Positions 25,839 to 37,242 are shown, counted from the stretch's first letter. The stretch is 64,000 nt of DNA from Thiocapsa roseopersicina (GCF_900106925.1 NZ_FNNZ01000018.1:1-64000); one strand, 5' to 3'. A program made the numbers and translations. The notes: generated from the letters alone by a model not told the origin.

Positions 25839-26783
25839 ATGAACATCCTCCTCGCCAATCCCCGTGGTTTCTGTGCCGGTGTCGACCGCGCGATCGAGAT
25901 CGTCGAGCGTGTGCTCGAGCTCTACGGCTCGCCCGTCTATGTCCGGCATGAGGTGGTGCACAACCGCTTCGTCGTCGACGGTTTGAAACGGCGCGGCGCC
26001 GTCTTCGTCGAGGAGGTCGACGATGTCCCGGACGGGGCCACGCTGATCTTCAGCGCCCACGGCGTCGCCCAAGAAGTGCGCCGCGCGGCGGAAGGGCGAA
26101 ACCTGCGTGTCTTCGACGCAACCTGCCCGCTGGTGACAAAGGTTCATCTGGAGGTCGCACGGCACTGCAAGAACGGGGTCGAGGTGATCCTGATCGGGCA
26201 CGCCGGCCACCCCGAGGTCGAGGGCACCATGGGTCAGTGTCTGAGCGACGGCGGGTCGATGCATCTCGTCGAATCGGTCGCGGACGTCGCCGGGCTTGAG
26301 ATCAAGGACCCGTCGCGGGTCGCTTATGTCACCCAGACCACACTCTCGGTAGACGATACGAGCGGGATTATCGACGCACTGCGTGAACGCTTCCCCGAGA
26401 TCCAGGGGCCGAAGAAGAGCGACATCTGCTACGCGACCCAGAACCGACAGGACGCGGTCCGTGATCTCGCCGCGCGCTGCGATCTGCTGCTGGTGGTCGG
26501 CTCGGCCAACAGCTCCAACTCCAACCGGCTGCGCGAGCTGGCCGAGAAGCAGGGCTGCGCCGCCTATCTGATCGACGGACCCGAGGACATCCGCCGAGAG
26601 TGGCTGAGCACCTCGCCGCGGGTCGGGCTCACCGCCGGGGCCTCGGCGCCCGAGGTGCTGGTCGAGCAGGTCATCGCGCAGCTTCAAGCTTGGGGTGCCG
26701 CCGGGGTCGAAGAACAGGACGGCATCCGCGAGCAGGTCGTCTTCCCCTTGCCGCGCGAGCTCGGCGAGAGGGCGGCAACATGA
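25839..26783 (+). CDS. ispH: 4-hydroxy-3-methylbut-2-enyl diphosphate reductase IspH
   Basis: The 314-residue iron-sulfur enzyme performs the last step of the MEP isoprenoid pathway, making IPP and DMAPP needed for quinones, carotenoids and bacteriochlorophyll phytyl chains. It begins [20 protein letters not shown] and has the three cluster cysteines in [13 protein letters not shown] and ICYATQNRQ, together with SAHGV and SSNSNRL. Its stop overlaps the thiO start by ATGA. Confidence 0.97.
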   Translation: MNILLANPRGFCAGVDRAIEIVERVLELYGSPVYVRHEVVHNRFVVDGLKRRGAVFVEEVDDVPDGATLIFSAHGVAQEVRRAAEGRNLRVFDATCPLVTKVHLEVARHCKNGVEVILIGHAGHPEVEGTMGQCLSDGGSMHLVESVADVAGLEIKDPSRVAYVTQTTLSVDDTSGIIDALRERFPEIQGPKKSDICYATQNRQDAVRDLAARCDLLLVVGSANSSNSNRLRELAEKQGCAAYLIDGPEDIRREWLSTSPRVGLTAGASAPEVLVEQVIAQLQAWGAAGVEEQDGIREQVVFPLPRELGERAAT

Positions 26784-27865
26784 GCGACGTCCTCGTCGTT
26801 GGCGGCGGCATCATCGGTCTCCTGACCGCCCGCGAGCTGGTCGAGTCCGGTGCCGAGGTCACATTGATCGAGATGGGCGAGACCGGCCGCGAGTCATCTT
26901 GGGCCGGCGGCGGCATCATCTCTCCGATCTACCCTTGGCGTTATCCGGACGCGGTGACGGCACTCGCGACCTGGAGCCAGCACGCCTATCCGGAGCTGGC
27001 CGAGGCGCTCCTGCAGGAGACCGGGATCGATCCCGAGCTGACCCTGAGCGGGATGCTCGTCCTGGACATGGAGGAGCATAGGGTCGCTGTCTCCTGGGCG
27101 AAGCGCCATGACCAACCCATCGAGATGGTCGAAGGGTCGCACCTGCACGAGATCGAGCCCCAGCTCGGACCCGGTCTCACGCGCGGACTCCTGCTGCCCC
27201 GCATCGCACAGGTGCGCACGCCGCGCCTGACCAAGGCGGTTCGCCGCTCGGTCGAAGAACGGATCGAGCTGCGCGAAAACGAGGAGGTCTTGGAGCTTCT
27301 GGTCGACGGCGGCCAGGTGACCGGGGTACGGACCCCCGACGGGACCATCCAGGCGCGCCGGGTCGTCATCTGCACCGGCGCCTGGACCGCCAAGCTGCTC
27401 GAGCAGCTCGGACAGGCACCGGACATCGCGCCGGTGCGCGGCCAGATGATCCTCTTCTACGGCAAGCCCGGCCAGATCAACCACATCACCCTGCACCGCG
27501 AGCAATACCTCATTCCGCGTCGCGACGGGCGCATGTTGTTCGGGAGCACACTCGAACACACCGGATTCGTCAAAACGACGACCGCCGAGGCCAAGGAGGC
27601 GCTTTACCGTGCGGCCTTCGAGATGTTCCCCGTCCTCAAACGCACGCCGATCGAAGACCATTGGGCGGGGCTGCGACCCAGCTCACCGAGCGGCATCCCC
27701 TTTATCGGGGCCTATCCGGGTGTGGATGGCCTCGTGATCAATGCCGGACATTTCCGCAACGGCCTCGTCACCGGCCCTGCTTCTGCAAGGCTCGCGACCG
27801 ACCTGGTCCTGGGGCGCACCCCGATCCTGGATCCGGCCCCTTATGCGGTGGATGCAGCGCGCTGA
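26780..27865 (+). CDS. thiO: Glycine oxidase ThiO (FAD-dependent)
   Basis: The 361-residue DAO-family flavoprotein starts [20 protein letters not shown] with a clear FAD-binding GxGxxG. It then has [46 protein letters not shown] and [13 protein letters not shown]. ThiO oxidises glycine to dehydroglycine for the thiazole of thiamine in aerobic organisms. Other D-amino acid oxidases look similar, but the substrate loop and length fit ThiO. It is coupled to ispH by a four-base overlap. The next gene, tsaD, starts 105 bases later. Confidence 0.88.
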   Translation: MSDVLVVGGGIIGLLTARELVESGAEVTLIEMGETGRESSWAGGGIISPIYPWRYPDAVTALATWSQHAYPELAEALLQETGIDPELTLSGMLVLDMEEHRVAVSWAKRHDQPIEMVEGSHLHEIEPQLGPGLTRGLLLPRIAQVRTPRLTKAVRRSVEERIELRENEEVLELLVDGGQVTGVRTPDGTIQARRVVICTGAWTAKLLEQLGQAPDIAPVRGQMILFYGKPGQINHITLHREQYLIPRRDGRMLFGSTLEHTGFVKTTTAEAKEALYRAAFEMFPVLKRTPIEDHWAGLRPSSPSGIPFIGAYPGVDGLVINAGHFRNGLVTGPASARLATDLVLGRTPILDPAPYAVDAAR

Positions 27866-27970
27866 CCCGCTTTCTCTGTGGTTGTGCCGGCGCAGGAAGC
27901 ACAACGGGTATCCCACTTTCGTTGTGCCTCGCTCCCGCCCGGCACAACGCACCAATTAACCGGTGATCAT

Positions 27971-29014
27971 GTGCCCAAAAGGATCGTAAGACGCGTCCTC
28001 GGGATCGAAACCTCCTGCGACGAGACCGGTGTGGCCGTCTATGACGGCGAGCGCGGTCTGGTCGCCCAAGCCGTCTACAGTCAGATCGAGATCCATGCCG
28101 AGTACGGCGGTGTCGTCCCGGAGCTGGCCTCGCGCGATCACGTGCGCAAAACACTGCCGCTGATCCGACAGGTGCTTGAAGAATCCGGGCTCGATCCTGC
28201 ATCGATCGACGGCGTCGCCTACACCGCCGGTCCTGGCCTTGTCGGCGCACTCCTGGTCGGCGCCGCCTTGGGACGCAGCCTCGGTTGGGCCTGGGGCGTG
28301 CCGGCGGTCGGCGTGCATCACATGGAGGGGCATCTGCTCGCACCGCTGCTCGAAGACCCGGCGCCCGCCTTCCCCTTCGTGGCGCTGCTGGTCTCGGGCG
28401 GACACACCCAACTGGTCGACGTCACCGGTGTGGGCCGCTACCGCATCTTGGGCGAGTCGCTCGACGACGCCGCAGGCGAGGCCTTCGACAAGACCGCGAA
28501 GATCCTCGATCTCCCCTACCCCGGCGGCCCGGAGCTTGCCAAGCTCGCCGAGCGCGGCAACCCCGAGCGTTTCCGCTTCCCGCGCCCCATGACCGACCGA
28601 CCGGGCCTCGACTTCAGCTTCAGCGGACTGAAGACCTTCGCACTCAATACCGTTCGCGAGACCGTTCCCGAGGCGCTCGACCCGGACCAGACCCGAGCCG
28701 ACATCGCCCGCGCCTTCGAGGAGGCGGTGGTCGACACCCTGGTGATCAAATGTCGTCGCGCCTTGCAGGAGACCGGCCATCGACGCCTGATCCTCGCCGG
28801 CGGCGTCAGCGCCAACCGCCGACTGCGCGAGCGCATGAACGCCGCCATCGCTGCCGCGGGCGGCGAAACCTTCTATCCCAGACCCTCGCTCTGCACCGAC
28901 AACGGCGCCATGATCGCCTACGCGGGCTGGCAGCGCCTGCGCGCCGGGCATCTCGAGCCGCTCGCCTTCAAGCCCAGGGCGCGTTGGCCGATGGAAGAGC
29001 TGACACCCGCTTAA
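27971..29014 (+). CDS. tsaD: tRNA N6-adenosine threonylcarbamoyltransferase TsaD
   Basis: The 347-residue enzyme transfers threonylcarbamoyl from TC-AMP to A37 of ANN-decoding tRNAs, with TsaB and TsaE. It has [19 protein letters not shown], the metal-binding [32 protein letters not shown] and [12 protein letters not shown]. The most likely start is the GTG at 27971, which leaves only eight residues before the conserved region; no ATG is in frame nearby. The TAA stop at 29012-29014 is part of a PR-A arm. Confidence 0.96.
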   Translation: MPKRIVRRVLGIETSCDETGVAVYDGERGLVAQAVYSQIEIHAEYGGVVPELASRDHVRKTLPLIRQVLEESGLDPASIDGVAYTAGPGLVGALLVGAALGRSLGWAWGVPAVGVHHMEGHLLAPLLEDPAPAFPFVALLVSGGHTQLVDVTGVGRYRILGESLDDAAGEAFDKTAKILDLPYPGGPELAKLAERGNPERFRFPRPMTDRPGLDFSFSGLKTFALNTVRETVPEALDPDQTRADIARAFEEAVVDTLVIKCRRALQETGHRRLILAGGVSANRRLRERMNAAIAAAGGETFYPRPSLCTDNGAMIAYAGWQRLRAGHLEPLAFKPRARWPMEELTPA

Positions 29015-29093
29015 ACCGCGTCCCCGCCAAGGGTTGTGGATGTAGCAAACGTCGAGCTAACCGAAAATAAACCTCTCTCTGGACGCGGTTTAG
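29011..29093. repeat. PR-A element, copy 7
   Basis: TTAAACCGCGTCC (29011-29023) and GGACGCGGTTTAG (29081-29093) form 12 complementary pairs in an 83-base unit. It gives tsaD its stop codon. CCAAG occurs just inside the left arm, as in copies 3 and 10. Confidence 0.85.
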
Positions 29094-29135
29094 ACATGCC
29101 GAGCGCAGGTGGGCTTTTCGGTACGCGTTGACCAT

Positions 29136-30467
29136 TCACCGCGAATCGGCTTCGGCCCTGAACTCCCACGTTGCCGGTCCCGTGCGCAAGAGATCACGAC
29201 CGGGATCTCCGGGGCCTTGCCCGAATCGAACCAACTGCACGAGATCCGAGCTGACCTTTGGGTTGGTCGTGAAGTACGAATGACCGAAGAGATCGGTACG
29301 CTCACCCGTGAAGGTAATCAGATCGACCCGGCCGAGGTTCCCGAAATAGGTCTGCATCGCGGGGGAGATGTCCTCCGGGCGCAGCTGGCCGACGCGGTTA
29401 CGACTGCGAAAGAGGATCCGCGAGACCAACAGCGCTCGATCGTCCGGCGAGGCATAGATGCTCAGCCGACCATTCAGGAGGCGCGGCAACGAATTGTCCG
29501 GCCACGCGCGGGTCAGGTCCGGATCCGATACGAAACCGGTGATCTTCTGACCCGCGATGTCGACGTCGATGTCGGGCGAGAGAAGGACAAGGTTGTCGAT
29601 TCGATAGGCATCGGCCGGGGCCGCTCCTGAGGCAATCGCTTCGATCATCAACTCTCGCAAGGCATTGAGCAGCACAGCCGTCCCGCGACTGTGCGCGAGC
29701 AGTTGAAGACGCTCGACCCCGGGTGTCGCCGCGATCATGCGCAGCGTCTTTTTGAGATGGTCGACCGCGTACTCGGCGGATTCGGTGGTGGTGGTATAGG
29801 AGATCAGGAAGTTGCCGGTCGAGGATGCCGGCCAGGTAAAGAAACTACAAACCTGCTCGCGACCGAAGAAGTGACACAGCTCAGCGGCCGTAAAGGCCGC
29901 CGTGGCGAAGGTCTCGTTGAAGCCATGGACGTAGAGCATGACCTCCTTCTTCGGCGACATGGCCAAGCGACGCTGGATCTCATCCTGAAAGGCCGCCTTG
30001 GTCTCGTCGAACTCTCGCATCTCGATCGGGTCCCGACCCAACGTGTTATCCCCCGCCCGAACAATCCGGTAAGGCTCGGGCGGAAAAGCCCCCGACTCAT
30101 CGACCGCCCCGAGCTCCAGGGCCACTTCGCGCGTCCGCTCGGCAAGCCGACTCTGGACCTTCAAGGTCTCCCAATCGATCGCGGGGACCATGCGCACCTC
30201 GGCCGAACCGAACACCATCCCTTTACGGCGCGTCTGTCCATAGGGGAGGCGGCTTTCGGGATCGTCCTCCGCCGCCCGATTGGTGATGAAGAGCAGATCG
30301 ACTTCGGGGCGCTGTTGCGCGGTTGCGATTTGCTCGAAGAGCACCTGCCCGTTCGGCGCTTGATAGACCAGGGGCGTCGGCATCAGCTGCCTGGGCTTGG
30401 TCGCACAGCCGGACAAAACCGCAACCGTCAGCATGAGGGCCGACATCCACGCGAAGGTCCGATTCAT
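29136..30467 (-). CDS. Lipoprotein with alpha/beta-hydrolase domain (DUF900 type)
   Basis: The 443-residue protein starts with a lipoprotein signal (MLTVAVLSGCATKPRQ). The segment DLLFITNRAAEDDPESRLPYG with PYGQTRRKGMVFGSAEVRM is the DUF900 opening. MLYVHGFNETFATAAF holds the oxyanion region, and LLAHSRGTAVLLNAL is the serine nucleophile elbow (HSRG). Later Asp and His (PDIDVDI; DLFGHSYF) could complete a triad. It is therefore probably an envelope esterase or lipase-like enzyme. The substrate is unknown. It is convergent with tsaD. Confidence 0.85.
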   Translation of the reverse strand: MNRTFAWMSALMLTVAVLSGCATKPRQLMPTPLVYQAPNGQVLFEQIATAQQRPEVDLLFITNRAAEDDPESRLPYGQTRRKGMVFGSAEVRMVPAIDWETLKVQSRLAERTREVALELGAVDESGAFPPEPYRIVRAGDNTLGRDPIEMREFDETKAAFQDEIQRRLAMSPKKEVMLYVHGFNETFATAAFTAAELCHFFGREQVCSFFTWPASSTGNFLISYTTTTESAEYAVDHLKKTLRMIAATPGVERLQLLAHSRGTAVLLNALRELMIEAIASGAAPADAYRIDNLVLLSPDIDVDIAGQKITGFVSDPDLTRAWPDNSLPRLLNGRLSIYASPDDRALLVSRILFRSRNRVGQLRPEDISPAMQTYFGNLGRVDLITFTGERTDLFGHSYFTTNPKVSSDLVQLVRFGQGPGDPGRDLLRTGPATWEFRAEADSR

Positions 30468-30690
30468 TCGGCTTATACCTATTCAAAAAAAGTTAATCTC
30501 GGCCAGCGCCGACGCGGCATCAAACCGATGTCGGCCAGCGGAAATCCCATTAAAAACGAAAGTATTTAACGCAGGGCATCGAGTCACCGTTAGAGCGGAC
30601 GTCGAGACAAAGAAACAGATAGTGTGTAAGCCGGAACAGGCACTATGATACGCCGCCTTTTCATGTTTAATCTTACCGGAGAACATTTCG

Positions 30691-31428
30691 ATGCCACTGA
30701 TGACACGAGCGCTCGCCGAGCTGATCGGGACCTTCTGGCTGGTACTTGGCGGCTGCGGCGCCGCCGTCTTTGCGGCAGGCGTTCCCGATGTCGGAATCGG
30801 CTATCTGGGCGTCTCTTTCGCATTTGGTTTGACCGTATTGACGATGGCCTATGCCATCGGTCATATCTCCGGATGCCATCTGAATCCAGCCGTCTCGCTT
30901 GGCTTGGCGGTCGGTGGGCGCTTTCCCTTCGCGGATCTGCCGGTCTATGTGATCGCTCAGGTGCTGGGTGCGATCGCTGCGGCTTTCCTGATTATGTTCA
31001 TCGCCTCGGACATGGGACTTCACAAAGAGGGTCAGGCGACCTTTACCCTGGCCGCCAATAGCCTGGCCGTCAACGGCTACGACAGCCTCTCGCCGCAAGG
31101 CTACGGCATGCTCGCCGGGCTGGTGACCGAGATCGTCATGACCGCCATGTTCCTCTTCATCATCCTGGGTGCGACCGACAAGCGCGGCATCGGCACCCAT
31201 GCGGGTCTCGCCATCGGCCTGGCGCTCACGCTGATCCATCTGATCTCGATCCCGATCACCAACACCTCGGTCAACCCGGCGCGCAGCACCGGACCCGCGT
31301 TGGCGCTGCTCACCGGCGGACAAGGTCAGGCCGCGAGCCAGCTCTGGCTGTTCTGGGTCGGTCCGCTGATCGGCGCGGCGATTGCCGGCGTGGTGTATCG
31401 TCTGTTCGAGCAAAAGCATACGGCTTGA
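30691..31428 (+). CDS. aqpZ: Aquaporin Z
   Basis: The 245-residue MIP-family channel has six transmembrane helices and two NPA boxes ([12 protein letters not shown] and [12 protein letters not shown]). The Arg after the second box and the His/Phe-type selectivity positions fit a water channel more than a glycerol facilitator. CCGGAG before the ATG at 30691 is the likely ribosome site. In 30468-30690 a TATGAT-like -10 is seen near 30647. A hairpin CGGGGCCGA/TCGGCCCCG at 31444-31474 follows the gene. Confidence 0.95.
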   Translation: MPLMTRALAELIGTFWLVLGGCGAAVFAAGVPDVGIGYLGVSFAFGLTVLTMAYAIGHISGCHLNPAVSLGLAVGGRFPFADLPVYVIAQVLGAIAAAFLIMFIASDMGLHKEGQATFTLAANSLAVNGYDSLSPQGYGMLAGLVTEIVMTAMFLFIILGATDKRGIGTHAGLAIGLALTLIHLISIPITNTSVNPARSTGPALALLTGGQGQAASQLWLFWVGPLIGAAIAGVVYRLFEQKHTA

Positions 31429-31606
31429 CGAGCGCGAGCCTCTCGGGGCCGACGACGCCTTGGCTTCGGCCCCGAATGACGCATTACCGGAAAACGAACG
31501 TCGTCGATCCACCCCGATCCGGCATCCCTGCCCTGCCTCGACCACTCCTTTGCGGTTTCAACAACCGACTGTAGGATGACTCGACCGTCGATGGCCGAGA
31601 TTCAAA

Positions 31607-31963
31607 ATGCCGCAAGATCCGCTTCCGATCCCCCTGACCGATCTTCGCCGGCGCGTGAATATCGCCCGCAATCTGATTCGGACCGTCATGACGGAGCTCG
31701 TCGGCCCGGTCGAGCTGGCGTTCGACTTCCATCGCGAGTGGAACGGCTGCTGGCGGGTGCGCGTGGAGATCAAGGACCCGATCAACGGGCGCCTGGAGTT
31801 CACCCTGATGGACACCCCGGGCGGCGGCATGCTCGCGCTGCCCCGCCCTCTGCCCGAGCGTTGGCGGCTGGAGACCGGAATTCCTGCAACCGACGGGACA
31901 CGCTGGACCCTGGATACGGAAGGGCACCTCATGCCCTTCTTACCGCCGAGCGAAAACCGGTAG
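31607..31963 (+). CDS. Hypothetical protein, 118 residues
   Basis: The protein starts MPQDPLPIPLTDLRRRVNIA and includes VELAFDFHREWNGCWRVRVE, KDPINGRLEFTLMDTPGGGM and PERWRLETGIPATDGTRWTL. It looks like a small soluble alpha/beta protein with no leader. The codon use fits a real gene. No family is recognised. Its TAG stop lies in the left arm of a PR-C repeat. Confidence 0.65.
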   Translation: MPQDPLPIPLTDLRRRVNIARNLIRTVMTELVGPVELAFDFHREWNGCWRVRVEIKDPINGRLEFTLMDTPGGGMLALPRPLPERWRLETGIPATDGTRWTLDTEGHLMPFLPPSENR

Positions 31964-32035
31964 GGACATGCGCAGCGCAGTCTCCCGGCACCGGCGTCGG
32001 GATCGGTGGACGTCGCTCTGTCTCGTCCCTACCGG
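31957..32035. repeat. PR-C repeat, copy 2
   Basis: CCGGTAGGGAC (31957-31967) and GTCCCTACCGG (32025-32035) are a perfect 11-base inverted repeat with 57 bases between. The interior shares CGCAGCGCAGTC, GGCACCG and GGTGGAC with 21354-21420. The gene-free stretch 31964-32227 holds this and the dyad at 32141. Confidence 0.7.
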
Positions 32036-32140
32036 CCGGTCTTATGGTCGACCGCCTGACGACCGATGCACAGCGCAGCCGACATAGGCGGACATTGCAC
32101 CATTGGGGTGACTTTCGGGAAAGAATCCGGCGACATGGTC

Positions 32141-32160
32141 GGGGCGACTAACGTCGCCCC
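32141..32160. terminator. Dyad GGGGCGAC/GTCGCCCC
   Basis: Eight-base arms GGGGCGAC and GTCGCCCC enclose TAAC. It is a close relative of the perfect palindrome at 11443-11462. It lies between the convergent hypothetical gene and serS and could stop transcription in both directions. Confidence 0.45.
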
Positions 32161-32227
32161 TCCAGCCCCCACCGGTCTTGAAGGCATGCGCGGTCGAGTT
32201 GCTCACTCCCGGAAATCCGCTCGGCAT

Positions 32228-33812
<1,585 letters not shown>

Positions 33813-33816
<4 letters not shown>

Positions 33817-34187
33817 AGCGACCTCCCGAGGATAATCCCCGCCCAACAGAGCAGAACACAGAGCCAGACACTGAGCACCATGTTGAGAAAGGCGGCCAGC
33901 ATGGCCCCTTCTTCCAATAGATTCAGCGTCTCGATCGAGAAGGTGGAGAAGGTGGTGAAGGCACCGAGAAAGCCGATCAGGATCGCGCCGCGCCATTCCG
34001 GCGCCCAACTCAAGCGCTCGATCAAGACAACAAACAAGAGCCCCATCAGGAAGGAGCCGAACAGGTTAACCGCCAATGTCCCCCAGGGAAATCCCCGGCC
34101 GAGCCACGCGTAGACGGCGCTCGACATCCCGTAGCGGGCCAAGGAGCCGAGCGCGCCGCCGGCCGCGATCGCGATGAGATGCAGCAT
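33813..34187 (-). CDS. crcB: Fluoride exporter CrcB/FluC
   Basis: The 124-residue protein has four transmembrane helices and the family signatures GGALGSLARYG, NLFGSFLMG and GAFTTFSTFS (the phenylalanine box lining the fluoride path). FluC works as an antiparallel dimer in the inner membrane. No fluoride riboswitch is visible before it. The upstream neighbour, a methyltransferase gene, ends 7 bases away, so the promoter lies further upstream. Confidence 0.95.
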
Positions 34188-34194
34188 CCGATGC

Positions 34195-34773
34195 CTACTT
34201 CAGAAAGGCCATGGTGAAATCACCGGACAGATAGCCTTCTTCCAAACGCGGCTCCGCGCCCAGCTCTCGAGCCAATGCAAGAAGATCGCGCGGCTGCTGA
34301 TAGTTGTAGCTGCCCGGGCCGTCGGTTCCCTTCAGCAGATTGAAGATAAACCCGTGCCCGGACGCCGCGAAGCAACGCCGGATAAACTCCCAGGTCTCCT
34401 CGCGGGTGAGATTGTTCATGGCACCGCTGCAGAGATAGTAGTCGGCGCTCGGGAGCCGATCCTCCAGCACATTGCAGATGCGGATCTCGCATCCGGTGCG
34501 ACGACGCGCGACCTCCACCATCGGCTCCATCACGTCCAACCCAATGTAGCGTCCGGGCAGGCTGTTGCATCGGTCGAGATAGCGATGGAAATCGCCGAAC
34601 CCGCAGCCCGCGTCGACCAAGGTCCGCTCGGACAGATCCTCGGGCAGGAGCTTGCGCAGCACCTTGAAGCGCAGCTCTTGGGACTGAGTCGACTGCCACT
34701 GCACGCCCTTGGCGGTCTCGCCGTGCGAGAGCAGCGAGTCCAAATAGAAACTGGTGTTGTCGAGTCTCGGCAT
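34195..34773 (-). CDS. Class I SAM-dependent methyltransferase
   Basis: The 192-residue protein contains the SAM motif RTLVDAGCGFGDFHRYLD, YIGLDVMEPMVEVARRR and YYLCSGAMNNLTREE. It is a small cytoplasmic enzyme whose substrate is not evident. It is 7 bases from crcB on the same strand and may head the crcB-DUF190-serS transcript. A HAD-phosphatase stub is divergent from it, 77 bases away. Confidence 0.85.
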   Translation of the reverse strand: MPRLDNTSFYLDSLLSHGETAKGVQWQSTQSQELRFKVLRKLLPEDLSERTLVDAGCGFGDFHRYLDRCNSLPGRYIGLDVMEPMVEVARRRTGCEIRICNVLEDRLPSADYYLCSGAMNNLTREETWEFIRRCFAASGHGFIFNLLKGTDGPGSYNYQQPRDLLALARELGAEPRLEEGYLSGDFTMAFLK

Positions 34774-34850
34774 CGTTTGAATCGATCAGCGTAGAATTCG
34801 GCGGCAACGGTTCGCGTCGGGCCATCGCCCGCAATCTTACATCACAGGCC

Positions 34851-35009
34851 ATGTACAAACTGATTGTCTGCGACCTTGACGGCACCCTCCTCACGCCGAA
34901 GCACCGACTCGGGGATTACTCCAGAGCGGTGCTGACCCGGCTGCGGGAACAGGGGGTCGAGGTCATACTGGCCTCGGGCCGGCAATGTCCAACGCCGACC
35001 CGCGACTGA
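34851..35009 (+). pseudogene. 5' stub of a Cof-type HAD phosphatase
   Basis: MYKLIVCDLDGTLLTPKHRL, then LREQGVEVILASGR, is the classic N-terminus of Cof/YidA HAD hydrolases, with the DxDGT nucleophile motif. After ASGRQ the match ends and a TGA follows nine codons on, leaving 52 residues of an enzyme that is normally about 270. Motifs 3 and 4 are absent downstream in any frame, so the 3' part was deleted and not just frameshifted. The region 35010-35219 shows no gene. Confidence 0.75.
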
Positions 35010-35219
35010 AGGACGCCCTGCCGCACCTCGATCGGTCGCTGAGCCGAGCCGGCGGTTCTCCATCCTCCGCGCCCCGATACCGATCGCGGCGGCCGCCACG
35101 TCCATTCGACGTCCGTCGGTATGACGACGATTCGGCGCAGTGTTTGCTTCGGCGTCGAAACCCGTTGCACGATCTCACGCCGGCATCTCGCCGGACTCAA
35201 CGCCGAAGGGGATCCACCG

Positions 35220-35636
35220 ATGGCTCCGCGCCTGATCATGTACCACAAGCAATCGACCAGTGCCCGCACCCGATTTCTGAGGCTGCCTTATGGTGGCGTC
35301 TGCGGCTTCTCAGCCCTGCCGGACGAGTCCGCCATCGAGGAGAGCCGCGGGGGCTCGCCGAAGGTCGTGACCCACCCCGCGTTGGTCCTGCGCGACGCCG
35401 AGAACCGCCTCGGCCTGCCGAGCGGCAGTCTGGAGATGGAGCCGGGTTTTCGTTGCGAGATCGCCGCAGGCGAGGAGCGCACCGAGGTCTTCCTCGCTCG
35501 CTTCACGAGTATCGATCCGCCCTTCGAGACGGCACATGCACATGGCAGCAGCTTCATCGACCTGACCCAGGCAAGAGGTCTCCCGCCGGTCGAGCTCGAT
35601 CTGCTGCGGCGCAGCTATGAAAGGATCCTGGGCTGA
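35220..35636 (+). CDS. Hypothetical protein, 138 residues
   Basis: Starting at the ATG at 35220 (AAGGGGAT upstream), the protein reads MAPRLIMYHKQSTSARTRFL, with SRGGSPKVVTHPALVLRDAE, LGLPSGSLEMEPGFRCEIAA and FTSIDPPFETAHAHGSSFID. It looks soluble with alternating strands and helices and has no export signal. Codon use in this frame is more gene-like than in the overlapping long frames. I do not recognise a family. It lies between the HAD stub and another unknown gene. Confidence 0.6.
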   Translation: MAPRLIMYHKQSTSARTRFLRLPYGGVCGFSALPDESAIEESRGGSPKVVTHPALVLRDAENRLGLPSGSLEMEPGFRCEIAAGEERTEVFLARFTSIDPPFETAHAHGSSFIDLTQARGLPPVELDLLRRSYERILG

Positions 35637-35868
35637 CCAAGGATGCCCGACGCGGCGCGAGCGAACCCCTGTGCTGCGATGCGTGTCGGAGCAACCGTCC
35701 CGCCTCGCGTCGGGGTCGGCCGGGCAGCAAGACCATTTTCTTTGTCGGGTTTGCGCGCAAGACGGGCCGATTGTCGCAACGACGACACCGCCACAGGCCC
35801 GAGGACGCCTGCGAGGATCCTGGCGAGGATCCGGAGCGCCAACCCACCGAACGGCAGGAGCCATCACC

Positions 35869-36273
35869 ATGACGAACGCGCAATGCCTCTATGGACACCG
35901 ACCCACACCCGGCTGGCCCGGTTTCGCGCGCGCCTGTCGACCATCGTGGCGTGATGATCTATGCCCGACCTGGATAGATCTCGTCGTACCTCCCTGCTCG
36001 TTCAGGGTCTTCCGCGATCATGAGGTCGCCGCTCGGAGGGTCGTCGGTCATGACGGGAACGACATCCCCTGCTTCCAAGCCTATGACTACCGGCGACTTG
36101 ATCTCCGATCCGACGACGACGAGGAGTATTACCTCGCCGTGTCCTACAGCGAGTCCGTCAGCGCATGGCGCCTGCGCGACGGTCGCTGGCTGGTTCACCG
36201 CCGGGTCGAGCTGCTCGGCGATGAAGACGCCGCGACCAGCGCGCTGAGCATCGACGAGCGGATGCCGCGCTGA
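35869..36273 (+). CDS. Hypothetical protein, 134 residues
   Basis: The ATG at 35869 has AGGAG nine bases upstream, which fixes the start inside a longer frame. The protein has FRVFRDHEVAARRVVGHDGN, CFQAYDYRRLDLRSDDDEEY and WRLRDGRWLVHRRVELL, and looks like a small beta-rich soluble domain. No family is recognised. It may be co-transcribed with the preceding unknown gene, 232 bases upstream. modE follows. Confidence 0.6.
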   Translation: MTNAQCLYGHRPTPGWPGFARACRPSWRDDLCPTWIDLVVPPCSFRVFRDHEVAARRVVGHDGNDIPCFQAYDYRRLDLRSDDDEEYYLAVSYSESVSAWRLRDGRWLVHRRVELLGDEDAATSALSIDERMPR

Positions 36274-36378
36274 AATTCACCTGACGCCAAGGCATGCTCG
36301 GATTCGAGGTGACGGAACGGGCGGCGGCACACACCGACGCCATGAAAACTAGGCACACTTTCTGCTTATCTCGTTCAG

Positions 36379-36402
36379 CGTTATATCTCTGTGAAAATAA
36401 CG
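36379..36402. promoter_or_regulatory. ModE box upstream of modE (imperfect)
   Basis: CGTTATATC-TCTGTG-AAAATAACG matches the left half of the perfect ModE box before modA and most of the right half. A GTG that could start modE lies inside it, so this site suggests autoregulation and a start further downstream. Confidence 0.65.
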
Positions 36403-36429
36403 ACTCCACCGGACACTGCGACACCGCCC

Positions 36430-37242
36430 ATGACCGACACGCCCGACGACCGTATCGACACTGCCGCTTCACTCTGGCTCGACCGCAAGGACCAGGGTTT
36501 CGTGGGCCGCGGACGCATCGAGCTGCTGCGCCGAATCGGTTCAACCGGGTCGATCTCCCAAGCGGCCAAGGGTATGGGCATGTCCTACAAGCACGCCTGG
36601 GACGCGGTGGATGCGATGAACAACCTGTCTCCGCAGCCATTGGTGGAGCGGCGCACCGGCGGGCGCCATGGCGGGGGTACGGCACTCACGGACGAGGGCC
36701 GGCGCTTGATCGCCGTCTACGAGGCGGCGGAGCAGGAGCACAGAAAATTCCTCGCGCGATTGCGCGAGGGCATCCGCGATTTCGATCGCTTTCACACCTT
36801 GATCGGAGCTTTGAATATGAAAGTCAGTGCCAGAAACAACCTGCGCGGGATCGTTTCCGACGTGAAGCCGGGCGCCGTGAACGCCGAGGTGACGCTCAAC
36901 GTCGGCGGCACCCCGCTGGTCGCCATCATCACCAACGAAAGCGTTCAGTCGCTCGGGCTCGCGCCCGGCGTCGAGGCCTATGCCTTGATCAAGGCGTCGT
37001 TCGTCATCCTGGCGACCGAGGACGGCGGGCTGAAGACCTCGGCGCGCAACCGGCTGTGCGGAACCATCGAGCGGGTAACCGATGGGGCAGTGAACACCGA
37101 GGTGGTCTTGGCGCTCGACGGCGGTGCTCGGCTGGCCGCGATCATCACGATGGAGAGCGCGCGGGAGCTCGGGATCACCGAGGGCGGGCGGGCCTGTGCG
37201 CTCGTGAAGGCGCCGCATGTGATCTTGGCGGTGAGCGACTAA
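36430..37242 (+). CDS. modE: Molybdate-responsive regulator ModE
   Basis: The protein is 270 residues from the ATG at 36430. The N-terminal winged helix (about 12-110) has GRGRIELLRRIGSTGSISQA and MGMSYKHAWDAVD. Two Mop (molybdate-binding) domains follow, beginning near SARNNLRGIVSDVKPGAVNA and SARNRLCGTIERVTDGAVNT. ModE dimers bound to molybdate repress mod transport genes. The earlier GTG at 36391 lies inside a ModE box and is unlikely to be used. A perfect ModE box precedes modA. The stop codon is part of a PR-A arm. Confidence 0.95.
   Translation: MTDTPDDRIDTAASLWLDRKDQGFVGRGRIELLRRIGSTGSISQAAKGMGMSYKHAWDAVDAMNNLSPQPLVERRTGGRHGGGTALTDEGRRLIAVYEAAEQEHRKFLARLREGIRDFDRFHTLIGALNMKVSARNNLRGIVSDVKPGAVNAEVTLNVGGTPLVAIITNESVQSLGLAPGVEAYALIKASFVILATEDGGLKTSARNRLCGTIERVTDGAVNTEVVLALDGGARLAAIITMESARELGITEGGRACALVKAPHVILAVSD

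Noticed and set aside
34188-34850. Fluoride riboswitch before crcB
   Set aside because: The crcB start is 7 bases from the upstream gene, and no such fold is seen before the methyltransferase gene.
34985-35620. 211-codon plus frame after the HAD stub
   Set aside because: Arg/Pro-rich shadow of the 35220-35636 gene.
36391-36429. GTG start for modE
   Set aside because: It lies inside a ModE box, so the transcript start is probably downstream. ATG 36430 is preferred.
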